The notes: a model not told the origin generated them from the letters alone. A stretch of DNA of 64,000 bases from Chitinivibrionales bacterium (GCA_028278335.1 JANQEN010000188.1:1-64000); one strand, 5' to 3'. Counted from the first letter of the stretch, positions 52,630 to 63,186 are shown. Numbers and translations are program-made.

Positions 52630-54657
52630 ATGGCACAAAAAACAGCTCCGAAAAAAAAGGCTGGAAAAGCAGCCACAAGTAAGGAAGATGCTCTTCATAA
52701 GATTCCTCTTCGTATTACCGATACCACGCTGCGCGATGCCCACCAGTCACTGTGGGCCACCCGTATGCGCACCGAGGATATTCTTCGCATTATCGACACG
52801 GTTGATAATGTTGGTTACTACTCCTTAGAAGTTTGGGGTGGCGCAACCTTTGATGTCTGTCTCCGTTTCCTCCATGAGAATCCCTGGGAGCGCCTTCGCC
52901 AGATCAAGGCTAAGGCCAAAAAGACTCCTCTCCAAATGTTATTACGGGGACAAAATCTCGTAGGATATCGTAACTATGCCGATGATGTTGTTGACAAATT
53001 CATCGCTTTATCCTGTGAAAACGGTATTGATATTTTCCGTGTTTTTGATGCACTCAATGACACCAGAAATTTAGAAGCTGCTGTTAAAGCTGTAAAGCGC
53101 CATGGTGGACACGCCCAAGGTGTTCTTGCTTATACCATTTCTCCAGTTCACACTGTTGAAAAATATGTCCAACATGCAAAAGACCAACTGGCACTGGGGA
53201 TCGATTCACTCTGTATCAAGGATATGGCCGGTATTCTTACACCCATAGCAACAGAGGCCCTAGTTAAGGCATTGGTCAAGGAAGTGGGTATTCCGATTCA
53301 AATTCATTGTCATTCTACCAGTGGTATGGCAACAGCAACCTATGTTGAAGGTGTTCGCGCCGGTGCAGGTGCTATTGACTGTGCTATCTCTTCAATGGCT
53401 GGTTCAACAGCACAGCCTCCTGTAGAAACCCTGTCGGCAATCTTTAGCGAAACCAACTATTCGGCAAATCTTGACATTGAGGCACTTCAGAAAATCGCCA
53501 AGTACTTTGAAGAATTAACCCCCAAGCGTCGCCAGAAAAGTGCCCCAACCAACTCAATAGATCCGGGCATTCTCATCCATCAGATTCCCGGTGGCATGAT
53601 CTCCAATTTCCGTTCTCAATTAGATGCCCAAGGTGCTTTAGACAAACTCCCCGAAGCCCAAGAAGAGGTAACCCGAGTTCGTAAAGATCTGGGATATCCC
53701 CCATTGGTAACGCCTACCAGTCAGATCGTTGGAACTCAAGCGGTAATGAATGTGATTGTTGGCGAACGGTACAAAGTTGTGCCTAACGAAGTTAAGGACT
53801 ATGTACGAGGCATGTATGGACGCTCACCAGCGCCAATCACACCGGAGTTTACAAAACAGATTTTAGGAGACGAGAAACCGATCGACTATCGTCCAGCTGA
53901 CAAAATCAAACCTATGCTTCCCAATGCTGCCGAAGGTATTGATCCTGACTTGATTGAAAAAGAGGAAGATATTATCTCTTACTGCATCCTTCCTGATGCA
54001 GCAATGAAATATTTCAAGTGGCGCAAACTTCCTGTAGATCAGCGTCCGCCAATCCCAGCAGATTTGGAAATGGAAAAGGCAAAACAGGCAAGCGCTCCAG
54101 CTCCAGCAAAGGCAAGTGGGCCTGCTGTCAGTGCAAAGACTAATCTTAAGGCCGATCAGATCGTACATCCTGAAGATTATAAAGGCATTGGCCACCTGAT
54201 CAAATGTGCTGCTGGGATCCAACTCAATGAATTCTCTATTCGTAAGGGTAGCTTTGACCTCACTTTTAGTTCCGACGGAAACACTAAACCGGGATTACGC
54301 AAACCACTCCCCGAAGAGATGAATGAACCTGAGGCGCCGGTAATCGAAGAGGTTGTGGAAGAACCGCCAAAAGAAGTTGAGATGAAAAAGGATATCACTG
54401 AGAAAAACACAGATTATTCTCATACCATTAATGCACCCTTGGGTGGAACCTTTTATTCATCGGCAAACCCAAGTAATCCACCCCTTGTAAAAATTGGGGA
54501 TGAAGTGAAGAAGGGTCAAAAGGTCTGTATCGTAGAAGCGATGAAACTCTTTAATGAGATCGAGGCAACTACCGATGCAAAGATCCTTGCCTTTTTAGTA
54601 ACTGATGGTGATACGGTGACCAAAGATCAACCTATTATCGCCTTTGAACCAGTTTAA
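52630..54657 (+). CDS. OadA/PycB-type carboxyltransferase fused to an AccB-like biotin domain
   Basis: A 675-residue protein. Residues about 25-300 form the TIM-barrel carboxyltransferase (ITDTTLRDAHQS, metal-binding Asp31; HCHSTSGMA), then a PycB/OadA linker domain (about 300-470), a Pro/Ala-rich linker, a short domain resembling the AccB N-terminal region (about 505-560), and a biotinyl domain with EAMKLFNEI (biotin at K639). OadA and PycB proteins act on oxaloacetate/pyruvate. The AccB-like tail and its place directly after accDA, with no accB/accC present, raise the idea that it also serves acetyl-CoA carboxylase. No sodium-pump OadB/G is adjacent. Confidence 0.85.
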   Translation: MAQKTAPKKKAGKAATSKEDALHKIPLRITDTTLRDAHQSLWATRMRTEDILRIIDTVDNVGYYSLEVWGGATFDVCLRFLHENPWERLRQIKAKAKKTPLQMLLRGQNLVGYRNYADDVVDKFIALSCENGIDIFRVFDALNDTRNLEAAVKAVKRHGGHAQGVLAYTISPVHTVEKYVQHAKDQLALGIDSLCIKDMAGILTPIATEALVKALVKEVGIPIQIHCHSTSGMATATYVEGVRAGAGAIDCAISSMAGSTAQPPVETLSAIFSETNYSANLDIEALQKIAKYFEELTPKRRQKSAPTNSIDPGILIHQIPGGMISNFRSQLDAQGALDKLPEAQEEVTRVRKDLGYPPLVTPTSQIVGTQAVMNVIVGERYKVVPNEVKDYVRGMYGRSPAPITPEFTKQILGDEKPIDYRPADKIKPMLPNAAEGIDPDLIEKEEDIISYCILPDAAMKYFKWRKLPVDQRPPIPADLEMEKAKQASAPAPAKASGPAVSAKTNLKADQIVHPEDYKGIGHLIKCAAGIQLNEFSIRKGSFDLTFSSDGNTKPGLRKPLPEEMNEPEAPVIEEVVEEPPKEVEMKKDITEKNTDYSHTINAPLGGTFYSSANPSNPPLVKIGDEVKKGQKVCIVEAMKLFNEIEATTDAKILAFLVTDGDTVTKDQPIIAFEPV

Positions 54658-54687
54658 TCTGTATTTTTAGTTGAAATATAGGTAACG

Positions 54688-54717
54688 GGCCCTGTCTCTT
54701 TGTAAAGAGATGGGGCC
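54688..54717. terminator. Strong hairpin after oadA
   Basis: GGCCC-tg-TCTCTTT-gt-AAAGAGA-tg-GGGCC, between the plus-strand oadA and minus-strand HDOD ends; likely bidirectional. Confidence 0.75.
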
Positions 54718-54741
54718 ATTTCTGTTGAGTCTATTAATCCT

Positions 54742-55614
54742 TTATCCTCTAAGGACATCTAAAAAGGATGCAACTCTCTCCATCTCCTCTGGAAGTCTCT
54801 CTTTGATCTGATCCAAATGGGAATTGTTAAATTCTAATGCTCCATAACATTCCTGTATTAACGGTGGTGAGGGCTGATCTGCATCGACTTGAGTGAGCTC
54901 TAGCTCATAGCAAAAATAATCAGCTAAATGACATACAGCATTGTTACTGGTAAAGGACTTTATCTTCAAAGGGGTATGGTGGTGGATAATTGGATAAAAC
55001 AGTACATCAGGAAGATTCCATCGGTTAACAAGCCACTCTGCTACATCAGTATGAGTATAGCCAAGGATTTCATTCTCAATTTCATAGGAGGAACGACCTT
55101 GACTGTTGACCTGTTTAACAACCTTTTGTAAATCATCGTGTAGATACTGCTCCATAACAATTTTACCGACATCATGCAAAAGGCCGCAACAAAAAGATTC
55201 ATCAGGAGAAACATCTCGATTGTCAACAACATCAGCAATAAGCTTTGCTAAAAGTGCGCAGAACACGCTGTGTTGCCAAAATTGTGCTCGATTAAAGGTT
55301 GGTTGGTCCTTTGCATCGGGAAACATATCAAAGACCGTCAAACTAAGCACCATTGTATTGATTACCTTAAATCCTAACACTACCACGGCCTCATTAATAT
55401 TCGTTATTTTCCGTGGCATCCCATAAAAGGCACTATTAGATAGCCGTAACACCTTAGCTGAAATAGACATATCCTGGGCGAGGATGCCTGCCACATCCTT
55501 TGAGGAGGTTGTGGGATCATTAATACAGGCCAATAAATGGGTGGCAACTTGCGGCAGAGTCGGAAGGTTGGAAATTCGTTTGATCTTATCTTTTAATTCC
55601 AAAGGTACTGGCAT
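54742..55614 (-). CDS. HDOD-domain protein
   Basis: A 290-residue soluble signalling protein. The HDOD pattern is clear: ISNLPTLPQVATHLLACIND at the start, SNSAFYGMPRKITNINEAVVVLG, and an HD pair in GLLHDVGKIVMEQ. Most HDOD proteins lack phosphodiesterase activity and act as scaffolds in c-di-GMP or motility networks, consistent with two GGDEF proteins nearby. Transcribed alone. Confidence 0.9.
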   Translation of the reverse strand: MPVPLELKDKIKRISNLPTLPQVATHLLACINDPTTSSKDVAGILAQDMSISAKVLRLSNSAFYGMPRKITNINEAVVVLGFKVINTMVLSLTVFDMFPDAKDQPTFNRAQFWQHSVFCALLAKLIADVVDNRDVSPDESFCCGLLHDVGKIVMEQYLHDDLQKVVKQVNSQGRSSYEIENEILGYTHTDVAEWLVNRWNLPDVLFYPIIHHHTPLKIKSFTSNNAVCHLADYFCYELELTQVDADQPSPPLIQECYGALEFNNSHLDQIKERLPEEMERVASFLDVLRG

Positions 55615-55871
55615 AATTAGTTTACATGTCCTTGGTGCAAAATTTGAGCGAAGGTTGTGCTATATATTTTTAATAATGCTTTTGCACTTTGTCATCCAAA
55701 AGATTATTTTGATATAGTTAAATTTATTATACTATATTAGTTTGTACTAAATACCTATCATATATACAGGTAACTGGCAAAAACAGTTACAGAGGATAGG
55801 CTTTGTGTACTTTCAAGTATATCCTTTTTAACGCGGTTTTTCCAGTTAATTGTGAGGGAGGAAGAGTAATA

Positions 55872-57773
55872 ATGGGTAGTAAACAAAGAGGTGCTGTATT
55901 ATTTAGCTTGGTGTGTTTAGCTCTTTTCAGTTCTCTATACGCGGTCTCCTACGAAACGCCTCTGGTAAACAAATTTGGCCAGAGTGGGCTGCTCTTTATT
56001 CACTCTGCAAAAACACTTGGGTGGGGACGACTTAATATCGGTGTTAATGGCAATGTAAGTAGGAACGAGGATTTTCTTATCTCCCTTATGCAAAATTCTC
56101 CTACCGCAGTTAAGGACACTAGCTCCATACCGGATATCGTCATTGGTAATATAAATTGTAATCTGGGCTACGGTCTCACCCGTTGGCTCGATGTTGGTGT
56201 TATGGTTCCGATCTATTTTGATAGGATTGCCGAATCAAGCAAACACTCGATTGGTGGAACGGTAACAGCATTAGGTGATGTTGAGGTTAGCTTAAAGTGG
56301 CAGTATCCCCCTCACACGATTAAAAACTTTTTTGAGATGGCCTACTACGGTGCGGTTTCTGTGCCTACCGGTGATAAGGGCGACAGTTACTTTCCCCGCC
56401 ATACTTACTATCTTCAAAAAGATAAACCAGAAGAACCAATTTACTTTTTTACTTCCGGTAATGTGGAAGTGGACATGAAAATGCTCTGGACCTTCAATTT
56501 TCATCAACTGCTTCGCGGAGCTCCAGTTAAAGCTTACTTCAACTATGGTGTTCGTTGGACCGAAGGAGCACTGGACCATCTGTTCTTGCTTAATGCAGGA
56601 CTTTCCTATCGCCCAGTCAATTGGATCACCTTCTTTTCTGAATTCAGTGGGGAGACCAGAGTAAGCAATGTCGATCGTGGATTCAAGATTGGCGATGACC
56701 CCTTGCGTCTTTCACCAGGCATAACCATAACACCTCCAGGTGGATTTTACCTTACCTTTGGCATGGATATTAACCTTTCCTCGGACACATCACTTAACTA
56801 TTTTACTTCCCTTGACAATGGAAAGTTTTTGCAAACAGAGATCGAACCACAGTATCGTTTTGAAATGTCTGTGGGATGGGCCGGTTTTATCATGCCTCAG
56901 GATAAGGATAAAGACGGTATCAAGGATAATGAAGACCGATGTCCGGAAGATCCCGAAGATTACGATGGGTTTGAAGATCACGATGGTTGTCCTGAATATG
57001 ATAATGATGCCGATGGTATCCCCGACACCCTCGACAAATGCCCCAATGATAAGGAAGACATTGATCAGTTCGAGGATGAGGATGGCTGTCCCGACCTTGA
57101 CAATGATGGTGATGGTATCAAGGATGTTGACGACAAGTGCCCCAATGTTGCTGAAGATATTGATGGGTTCGAAGATACTGATGGCTGCCCTGATTACGAT
57201 AATGATAAAGATAACATACCCGACTCATCGGATGCCTGCATCAACACACCTGAAGACAAGGATGGTCATGATGATGCTGATGGCTGCCCGGACTTTGACA
57301 ATGATCTTGATGGTATTCCCGATTCATTAGATAAGTGTCCCAATGATCCAGAATCATATAACGGATTTGAAGACGAGGATGGCTGTCCGGACGAGAAACC
57401 AAAAGAAAAACCGAAAGCCAAGGAAATTAAGCGTGGACGGGTGATCCTCCGTGGTGTCAACTTTGAATTCAACAAGGCTGCCCTCAAAGAGGAATCTTAC
57501 TTAGTTCTTGATCAGGTTCACGCATCACTGGTTGAATGGCCAGAGGTCAAAGTTGAGATTATTGGTCATACCGATAATATTGGCTCCCGTATATTCAATA
57601 ACCGTCTCTCACGGAAACGTGCAGAAACAGTTCGAAACTATCTGATTTCCAAGGGAATCACTCCAGATCGCCTTGTGGCTCTGGGTAAAGGTGAAGACGA
57701 ACCAATTTCTACCAATAAAACTGCTGACGGTCGTGCTTCGAACCGTCGTGTTGAACTACATCGAATTGATTAA
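55872..57773 (+). CDS. OmpA-family outer-membrane protein with TSP3 repeats (first)
   Basis: About 633 residues. The ATG at 55872 (GGAGGAAGAG upstream) gives the signal peptide to LYAVS. An N-terminal beta-barrel-like region (about 25-350) is followed by five thrombospondin-type-3 calcium-binding repeats (DxDxDGIxDxxDxCP units, about 355-530), a Pro/Lys linker and a C-terminal OmpA peptidoglycan-binding domain (IGHTDNIGSRIFNNRLSRKRA). It anchors the outer membrane to the wall. A paralogue follows after 22 bases. Confidence 0.92.
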   Translation: MGSKQRGAVLFSLVCLALFSSLYAVSYETPLVNKFGQSGLLFIHSAKTLGWGRLNIGVNGNVSRNEDFLISLMQNSPTAVKDTSSIPDIVIGNINCNLGYGLTRWLDVGVMVPIYFDRIAESSKHSIGGTVTALGDVEVSLKWQYPPHTIKNFFEMAYYGAVSVPTGDKGDSYFPRHTYYLQKDKPEEPIYFFTSGNVEVDMKMLWTFNFHQLLRGAPVKAYFNYGVRWTEGALDHLFLLNAGLSYRPVNWITFFSEFSGETRVSNVDRGFKIGDDPLRLSPGITITPPGGFYLTFGMDINLSSDTSLNYFTSLDNGKFLQTEIEPQYRFEMSVGWAGFIMPQDKDKDGIKDNEDRCPEDPEDYDGFEDHDGCPEYDNDADGIPDTLDKCPNDKEDIDQFEDEDGCPDLDNDGDGIKDVDDKCPNVAEDIDGFEDTDGCPDYDNDKDNIPDSSDACINTPEDKDGHDDADGCPDFDNDLDGIPDSLDKCPNDPESYNGFEDEDGCPDEKPKEKPKAKEIKRGRVILRGVNFEFNKAALKEESYLVLDQVHASLVEWPEVKVEIIGHTDNIGSRIFNNRLSRKRAETVRNYLISKGITPDRLVALGKGEDEPISTNKTADGRASNRRVELHRID

Positions 57774-57795
57774 TTGATGGAAGGAGTAATACATT

Positions 57796-59658
57796 ATGTC
57801 TAAACTCAGTGTAAAACTCATTGCAACAGTTTTACTCGTTAGCGTTGGAGTATTCAGTACCATTAACACTGAAGGACAGAAAGGTGTCGTCCGTACACTG
57901 TCGGCAAAGACCAATGGTAAATTGACTTTAGATATCGGCGCAGGTATCAACTATGCTCAGGACAATGAATTTGTCACTGATGTTCGTGATCAGAACGGTC
58001 AGCCACAGGACAGCTCCTTTGCACGAATGATGTCTAACACGCTCAATATTACCTTTGGTGCAGCCTCCTTTATTGACCTGGGAGCTAGCATGCCCTTTTT
58101 CTACGATAAAACTGGGCTGAGTAGCAGTGAAAGCAGTGGGGGTATTGGTGACTTAGCACTCTCTATGAAGCTTTTATACCCACCACCACTCAAAAAGCGT
58201 CTTTTTTATCAATCACTCTTCTTAGGAATAACCATTCCCACTGGTAGTGACGAGAGTGGTATCTTTCCTCGCCACACCTGTTACAAGGATAATGATGATA
58301 CTCCCATGAATGGGCTCTACTACACACCAAATAGTTTTACTATCAAACCAATGGTTGCCTGGACCTTTGATATTGGTGGCGTAGTAGAGAAGTTTCAATT
58401 TGAGATTGATGTCAATGTGGGTGGAATTTTCTCCATTGATTCAAAGAAAAACAACCTGGTTTTGGCCAACATCGCCATGGAGTATACTCCGGTTGAACCA
58501 TTGACCATCTTCTGCGATTTTGCCGGTCAGTCACGGTGGCAGAATTTCGAGAAGAGTTTTAAAGTTGGTACCGATCCGCTTATGCTTTCTCCAGGACTAC
58601 GAATCAATACACCTATAGGATTGTATGTTCAGTTTGCAGGAGACTTTGCTCTTGCTTCACGGGAAAGGAAAGAGCGTTGGAAGGACGAATACTCACCACT
58701 TAAGAATTGGAGTTACTCTACCTATGTTGCTCCCAAATATGGCTTTCAATTTGCCATAGGTTGGAATGGCTATCTTATGGCCCAAGATCAGGATGAGGAT
58801 GGTGTCAAGGATGACATTGATCGCTGTCCTAAAGATCCAGAGGACAAGGATGGTTTTGAAGACAATGATGGCTGCCCCGACAAGGACAATGACAATGATG
58901 GTGTCCCTGATCTTCAAGACAAGTGTCCCAACGAGGCTGAGGATAGAGATGGCTTTGAAGAGGATGATGGTTGCCCAGAATCAGACAATGACAAAGATGG
59001 CATCCCCGATGATCAGGATAAATGTCCCCGTGTTGCCGAGGATTTTGATGGTATAGAGGACAATGATGGCTGCCCCGATGTCGACAATGACAAAGACGGT
59101 GTTGATGACTCAAAGGATAAATGTCCTAATGAACCAGAGGATGTAGACTCCTTCCAGGACGACGATGGTTGCCCTGACCCTGACAATGATAAGGATGCTA
59201 TTCCTGATCTTAAGGATAAATGTCCCAACAAACCAGAAACCCTCAATGGATTCCAGGATGAGGATGGCTGTCCAGACACAAAGGAGAAACCAAAACAGAT
59301 CCAACAGTCTGACATGCCAAAACACCAGATTTTGGAAGGGGTCAACTTCAGTAGTGGAAGCTCGAATATGACCTATTCCTCTTATCAATATATTGAACCA
59401 ATCATCAGAGAGATGAAGAAATACCCTGACATTCGGATTGAGGTCCGTGGCCATACCGACAGTGTTGGAAAATACGAATCCAATATGCGTCTCTCAAAGA
59501 AACGGGCAGAATCGGTAAAAGCCTACCTAGTACGCAAGGGTATTCAGGCACATCGGATTCATGCGGTTGGTTTTGGCCCCAGTAGCCCTGTTGCTGATAA
59601 CCGTACTGCAGCAGGTCGGGCAAAAAATAGACGGATTGAGATTGTCCGAGTACGATAA
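57796..59658 (+). CDS. OmpA-family outer-membrane protein with TSP3 repeats (second)
   Basis: A 620-residue paralogue with the same layout: signal peptide to about INTEG, a barrel-like N-terminal region to about 325, five TSP3 repeats (about 330-495), and an OmpA domain (VRGHTDSVGKYESNMRLSKKRA). Tandem with the first and ends at a strong terminator, so they form a two-gene operon. Similar abundant OmpA-TSP3 proteins are known in Fibrobacter. Confidence 0.92.
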   Translation: MSKLSVKLIATVLLVSVGVFSTINTEGQKGVVRTLSAKTNGKLTLDIGAGINYAQDNEFVTDVRDQNGQPQDSSFARMMSNTLNITFGAASFIDLGASMPFFYDKTGLSSSESSGGIGDLALSMKLLYPPPLKKRLFYQSLFLGITIPTGSDESGIFPRHTCYKDNDDTPMNGLYYTPNSFTIKPMVAWTFDIGGVVEKFQFEIDVNVGGIFSIDSKKNNLVLANIAMEYTPVEPLTIFCDFAGQSRWQNFEKSFKVGTDPLMLSPGLRINTPIGLYVQFAGDFALASRERKERWKDEYSPLKNWSYSTYVAPKYGFQFAIGWNGYLMAQDQDEDGVKDDIDRCPKDPEDKDGFEDNDGCPDKDNDNDGVPDLQDKCPNEAEDRDGFEEDDGCPESDNDKDGIPDDQDKCPRVAEDFDGIEDNDGCPDVDNDKDGVDDSKDKCPNEPEDVDSFQDDDGCPDPDNDKDAIPDLKDKCPNKPETLNGFQDEDGCPDTKEKPKQIQQSDMPKHQILEGVNFSSGSSNMTYSSYQYIEPIIREMKKYPDIRIEVRGHTDSVGKYESNMRLSKKRAESVKAYLVRKGIQAHRIHAVGFGPSSPVADNRTAAGRAKNRRIEIVRVR

Positions 59659-59684
59659 CAAAGAATAAAATTATCAAATTTCAT

Positions 59685-59717
59685 AGCCTTCCCTTGAAAA
59701 GGGGAAGGCTTTTTTTA
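59685..59717 (+). terminator. Rho-independent terminator after the ompA pair
   Basis: AGCCTTCCC pairs with GGGGAAGGCT across a seven-base loop, followed by eight T. Very strong. Confidence 0.92.
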
Positions 59718-59917
59718 CACTTTTTCCTCTCTTTTATCTTATTCAATATTTCTAAACATTATCAAGCATCTATTTTATTGCAAAGCCAAACCTTCTATGT
59801 AATTTTCTTAATTTTTTTAATAAACAGATGTCATATTGCCTATTTTTTCGCTTTGGGAGACCCTTTTTTATATTTGGCAATAAAATTGTAAAAGTATTAT
59901 ATTATTAAACGTCAAAG

Positions 59918-59935
59918 GACAGCATTTTTGCTGTC
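59918..59935. promoter_or_regulatory. Palindrome upstream of the ABC-transporter operon
   Basis: GACAGCATTTTTGCTGTC, a perfect 7-bp stem with a four-base loop, 34 bases before the start codon. It may be an operator or an early RNA hairpin. Confidence 0.5.
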
Positions 59936-59969
59936 ATTCTCTTTCATTATTCATTGCTATGGAGGCACC

Positions 59970-61103
59970 ATGAAAAAAGCTTTGTCCCTCATTGTAATTA
60001 TTGCATTAGCAATAAGCATCAATGCAAAAGGCAAAATGCCCGTTCTTAAAGTAGGGTACGCAGGTCATGATCATCAAGCTGCACTCTATGTTGCTTGCTA
60101 CCAAGCTGAAAAAACAAAAAAAGACTGTGGCGTCTATTTAAAAGAGGTTGATCCCAAAAAGCACTATGAAATGTATAATAAGGATAAAAAAGTCGCTGAT
60201 GTTGAAATTTTTAAGGCCGGTGGAGGATCCAAAATCCCCACAATGATGTCACAGGGACACTTTGAAGTTGGTTTTGGTGGTGTGGCAGCTTTTGCTTTTT
60301 TTGTGGATAAGGGCTCACCTATGAAAATCATATCTCCCTTACATACCAAAGGAGATATGCTTGTTGTTGCTCCAGATAATAAGGTTGACTCTTGGGATAG
60401 CTTTGTAGCATGGGTAAAAGAGAAAAAAGAGCCGGTTAAGGTCGGATTTAAAAAACCCGTGGCAGTAGCAAAGCTCATTTTTGAAACAGCAGCTAAAGAG
60501 GCAGGGCTCTCTTATAGCAGTGACGCCTCAAAAAAAGATCTTGAAATTTTAATGGTGAACATGAAGGGTCAAAAGAATTTAAATCCCGGTTTAAAAAATA
60601 AAGTCATTGATGCTTATGTTGCTAACAATCCATCCTGCGCGATAGCAGAGAACAAAGGTATGGGAAAAATCGTTGCAGATCTTAATGATCTACCTCCGGG
60701 GATTTGGAAAGATCACCCCTGTTGCGGAATTGCAGCGAACACAAAGGCTATGGAAGAAAAAAAGGATCTTATCACCGACTTCTTAAAACTTATCATTCTT
60801 GCAACAAATTACATGAATGAACAACAGGATGAAATAGCCGTTAAAGATGCATCAAAATGGCTTGGCACATCCATTGCAGTTGAGAAGGCCTCTATTCCAA
60901 CCTCTGGCTATACCACCGTACCCAGTGATGATTGGAAAAAGAAGATGTATGTTTGGGTCGATGCCATGAACGATATGTCAAAGTTTAGCGGTGGCCTTAA
61001 AGATAAAAAAGAGGCAGCAGTTGATCCCCTTCTTTTTGATTTTTCTATGTTAGAATCTGCTGCAAAAGATTTAAAGGCCAAGGGTATTGAAAACCGTTTT
61101 TAA
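59970..61103 (+). CDS. ABC transporter substrate-binding protein, NMT1/SsuA-like
   Basis: About 377 residues; ATG at 59970 with GGAGG upstream. The signal peptide ends near SINAK. The NMT1/SsuA-like fold is shown by VLKVGYAGHDHQAALYVA, GGSKIPTMMSQGHFEVGFGG and DHPCCGIAANTKAM. This group binds sulfonates, nitrate, thiamine precursors or similar anions; the substrate is not evident. First of a three-gene uptake operon. Confidence 0.85.
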   Translation: MKKALSLIVIIALAISINAKGKMPVLKVGYAGHDHQAALYVACYQAEKTKKDCGVYLKEVDPKKHYEMYNKDKKVADVEIFKAGGGSKIPTMMSQGHFEVGFGGVAAFAFFVDKGSPMKIISPLHTKGDMLVVAPDNKVDSWDSFVAWVKEKKEPVKVGFKKPVAVAKLIFETAAKEAGLSYSSDASKKDLEILMVNMKGQKNLNPGLKNKVIDAYVANNPSCAIAENKGMGKIVADLNDLPPGIWKDHPCCGIAANTKAMEEKKDLITDFLKLIILATNYMNEQQDEIAVKDASKWLGTSIAVEKASIPTSGYTTVPSDDWKKKMYVWVDAMNDMSKFSGGLKDKKEAAVDPLLFDFSMLESAAKDLKAKGIENRF

Positions 61104-61926
61104 TTTTTGCAAAAAACATGCTGTAAGTCTTATACTTCCCCTTTGTATAATACTTTTTTGGGAAGTTGCAGCCAAAGTTGTTGATAATCGCGCTTTAGTG
61201 CCTACTGTAGAGTCGGTACTAAAGCGTTTTTTTCACCCCTTTGCCGATCTATTGGGTATCGGTAACTATCTCCATCATATCTTTGCCAGTGCATTTCGGG
61301 TTATTATTGGATTTTGCATGGCAGTTGTTATAGCAATGCCTCTGGGACTCATTTCTGGAAGAGTACCAATCCTCTCACGCATGATCAACCCCGTTATTGA
61401 ATTTTTACGTCCCATTTGTCCAATTGCCTGGATTCCCTTTGCCCTGGTGATTTTTAAAACCTACTCAGTTGCCAATCTTTTCGGTGTGCAGTATACACGC
61501 TCCATTTTTGGCGACATCCAAATTGGCATGCTCTTTGTAATTTTTTATGGTGGTTTTTTTCCCATCTTTGTCAACACAGTCTATGGAGTAACCTCAGCAA
61601 AAAATATTTATATTGAATCAGCTCAACTCTTGGGGTGTGGAAAGAGACAACTTTTTAAACGAGTAATCCTTCCCTCTGCTCTGCCCTCTATACTGACGGG
61701 ATTACGAATTGGCTTAGGAAACTCCTGGATGGTCATTATTGCAGCAGAAATGCTTCCCGGAAGTGAAGCGGGATTGGGCCACCTTATAATGTATGCCTAT
61801 GAGCTGGCTGACATGGATATTATGATTTTTAGTGTGATTTTAGTCGGTATTATTGGCTCCCTACTAAGCCATGGAGTAAAACTTATTGAGAATAAAACTT
61901 CAACGTGGCAGGCAAAGGAGCGATAA
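61087..61926 (+). CDS. ABC transporter permease, SsuC/TauC-like
   Basis: About 279 residues with six membrane segments. The EAA-type cytoplasmic loop is ESAQLLGCGKRQLFKRVILPSALPSILTG. The start overlaps the previous gene by 17 bases at a TTG; a later start is possible. It pairs with the ATPase downstream. Confidence 0.88.
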   Translation: MKTVFNFCKKHAVSLILPLCIILFWEVAAKVVDNRALVPTVESVLKRFFHPFADLLGIGNYLHHIFASAFRVIIGFCMAVVIAMPLGLISGRVPILSRMINPVIEFLRPICPIAWIPFALVIFKTYSVANLFGVQYTRSIFGDIQIGMLFVIFYGGFFPIFVNTVYGVTSAKNIYIESAQLLGCGKRQLFKRVILPSALPSILTGLRIGLGNSWMVIIAAEMLPGSEAGLGHLIMYAYELADMDIMIFSVILVGIIGSLLSHGVKLIENKTSTWQAKER

Positions 61927-62681
61927 TGTCCTTTTTAATAATAGATAAGGTCAACAAAGTCTATACCGGAAAGACAAATGAAGAGATTGTCGCTTTACAA
62001 GATATTAGCTTGAGCTGTGAGCAGGGTGAATTTATCACGATTGTTGGATCTACTGGTTGTGGTAAAACAACTCTTCTTCGATTAATCGCCGGATTAGAGC
62101 AACCCTCATCTGGTACCATCACTATTGGTGAAAATGCAGTTACTGGCATAAACGAAGAGGTTACTTTGGTTTTTCAACAGTACTCGCTCTTTCCCTGGTA
62201 TAATGTGCTGGACAATATTGGCTTTAGCTTAGAGCTTAAAGGTGTTGATAAACATGAACGAATAGAACGTGTTCAAAAACTCATATCTCTGGTCGGACTT
62301 ACAGGTTTTGAAAAGTCCTTCCCCTATGAGCTTTCAGGGGGTATGCAACAGCGTGCCGCCATTGCTCGAGCACTTGCCTATAATCCAAAGGTTCTCCTTT
62401 TAGATGAACCCTTTGGTGCATTAGATGAGCGAACTCGTCACCGACTACAGGAAGAGTTTTTGGCAATTTGGGAACGAGAAAAAAAGACCATTATTTTAGT
62501 AACTCACAATATCGATGAAGCGGTCTTCTTAGGTACCCGTATCTTCATTATGCGCGATCGACCGGGAAAGATTGAGGAGGAGGTCCTAATTCAGCTTGCC
62601 CGTCCACGATCGAGGCAGTCAAAGGAGTTTACTGATCTCCATCTCCATGTGCGAGAAACCCTTGAGAATATATTAGAGTAG
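61926..62681 (+). CDS. ABC transporter ATP-binding protein, SsuB/TauB-like
   Basis: About 251 residues from ATG 61926 (AAAGGAG upstream, overlapping the permease stop). Walker A GSTGCGKTTL, Q-loop FQQYSLFPW, signature LSGGMQQRAAIARA, Walker B VLLLDEPFGALDE and switch His THNIDEA are all intact. Confidence 0.94.
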   Translation: MSFLIIDKVNKVYTGKTNEEIVALQDISLSCEQGEFITIVGSTGCGKTTLLRLIAGLEQPSSGTITIGENAVTGINEEVTLVFQQYSLFPWYNVLDNIGFSLELKGVDKHERIERVQKLISLVGLTGFEKSFPYELSGGMQQRAAIARALAYNPKVLLLDEPFGALDERTRHRLQEEFLAIWEREKKTIILVTHNIDEAVFLGTRIFIMRDRPGKIEEEVLIQLARPRSRQSKEFTDLHLHVRETLENILE

Positions 62682-62809
62682 TCCATCTTCAGAACTGTCT
62701 TCCCGTCAAGATACAAAAATTATTTTATTTGCTATAGACGTTTTAATATATATATTAATTAATCTACTAATAGGTTAGCAACAACTCTAAGAATATACAG
62801 GATCAGATT

Positions 62810-63025
62810 ATGGGTTTTGTGGGTGGACAAGAACTAGTTATCATTCTAATCATTGTCATTCTCCTTTTTGGAGCAAAAAAGATTCCCGAACTTGCCAGTG
62901 GCCTTGGGAAGGGTCTAAAGGAGTTTAAAAAGGCATCTTCCGAAGCAGAAAAGGAGATTGAAGATCTCTCAGGGAAAATATCGTCCGACCAAAAACAAAT
63001 TAAAGACGAAAAAGAGAGCAAATAG
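62810..63025 (+). CDS. tatA: Sec-independent protein translocase TatA/E-like
   Basis: A 71-residue protein: short periplasmic start, one membrane helix (about 8-22), the [23 protein letters not shown] hinge/amphipathic helix and an acidic tail. It forms the Tat pore. No tatC is adjacent. Confidence 0.93.
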   Translation: MGFVGGQELVIILIIVILLFGAKKIPELASGLGKGLKEFKKASSEAEKEIEDLSGKISSDQKQIKDEKESK

Positions 63026-63186
63026 CCTTCATTTTTTCATTACATTTTAATATTTAGCATTAGTTATTTATAGTTTTTATCATTATTTCCGTTATTTCAA
63101 CTTGAACCACAACAGGGCTAAAACTATTTTGTTACACCCAATTCGATCATCACACCACGCACCAACTAACAAAGGGGAAGCGGGAT

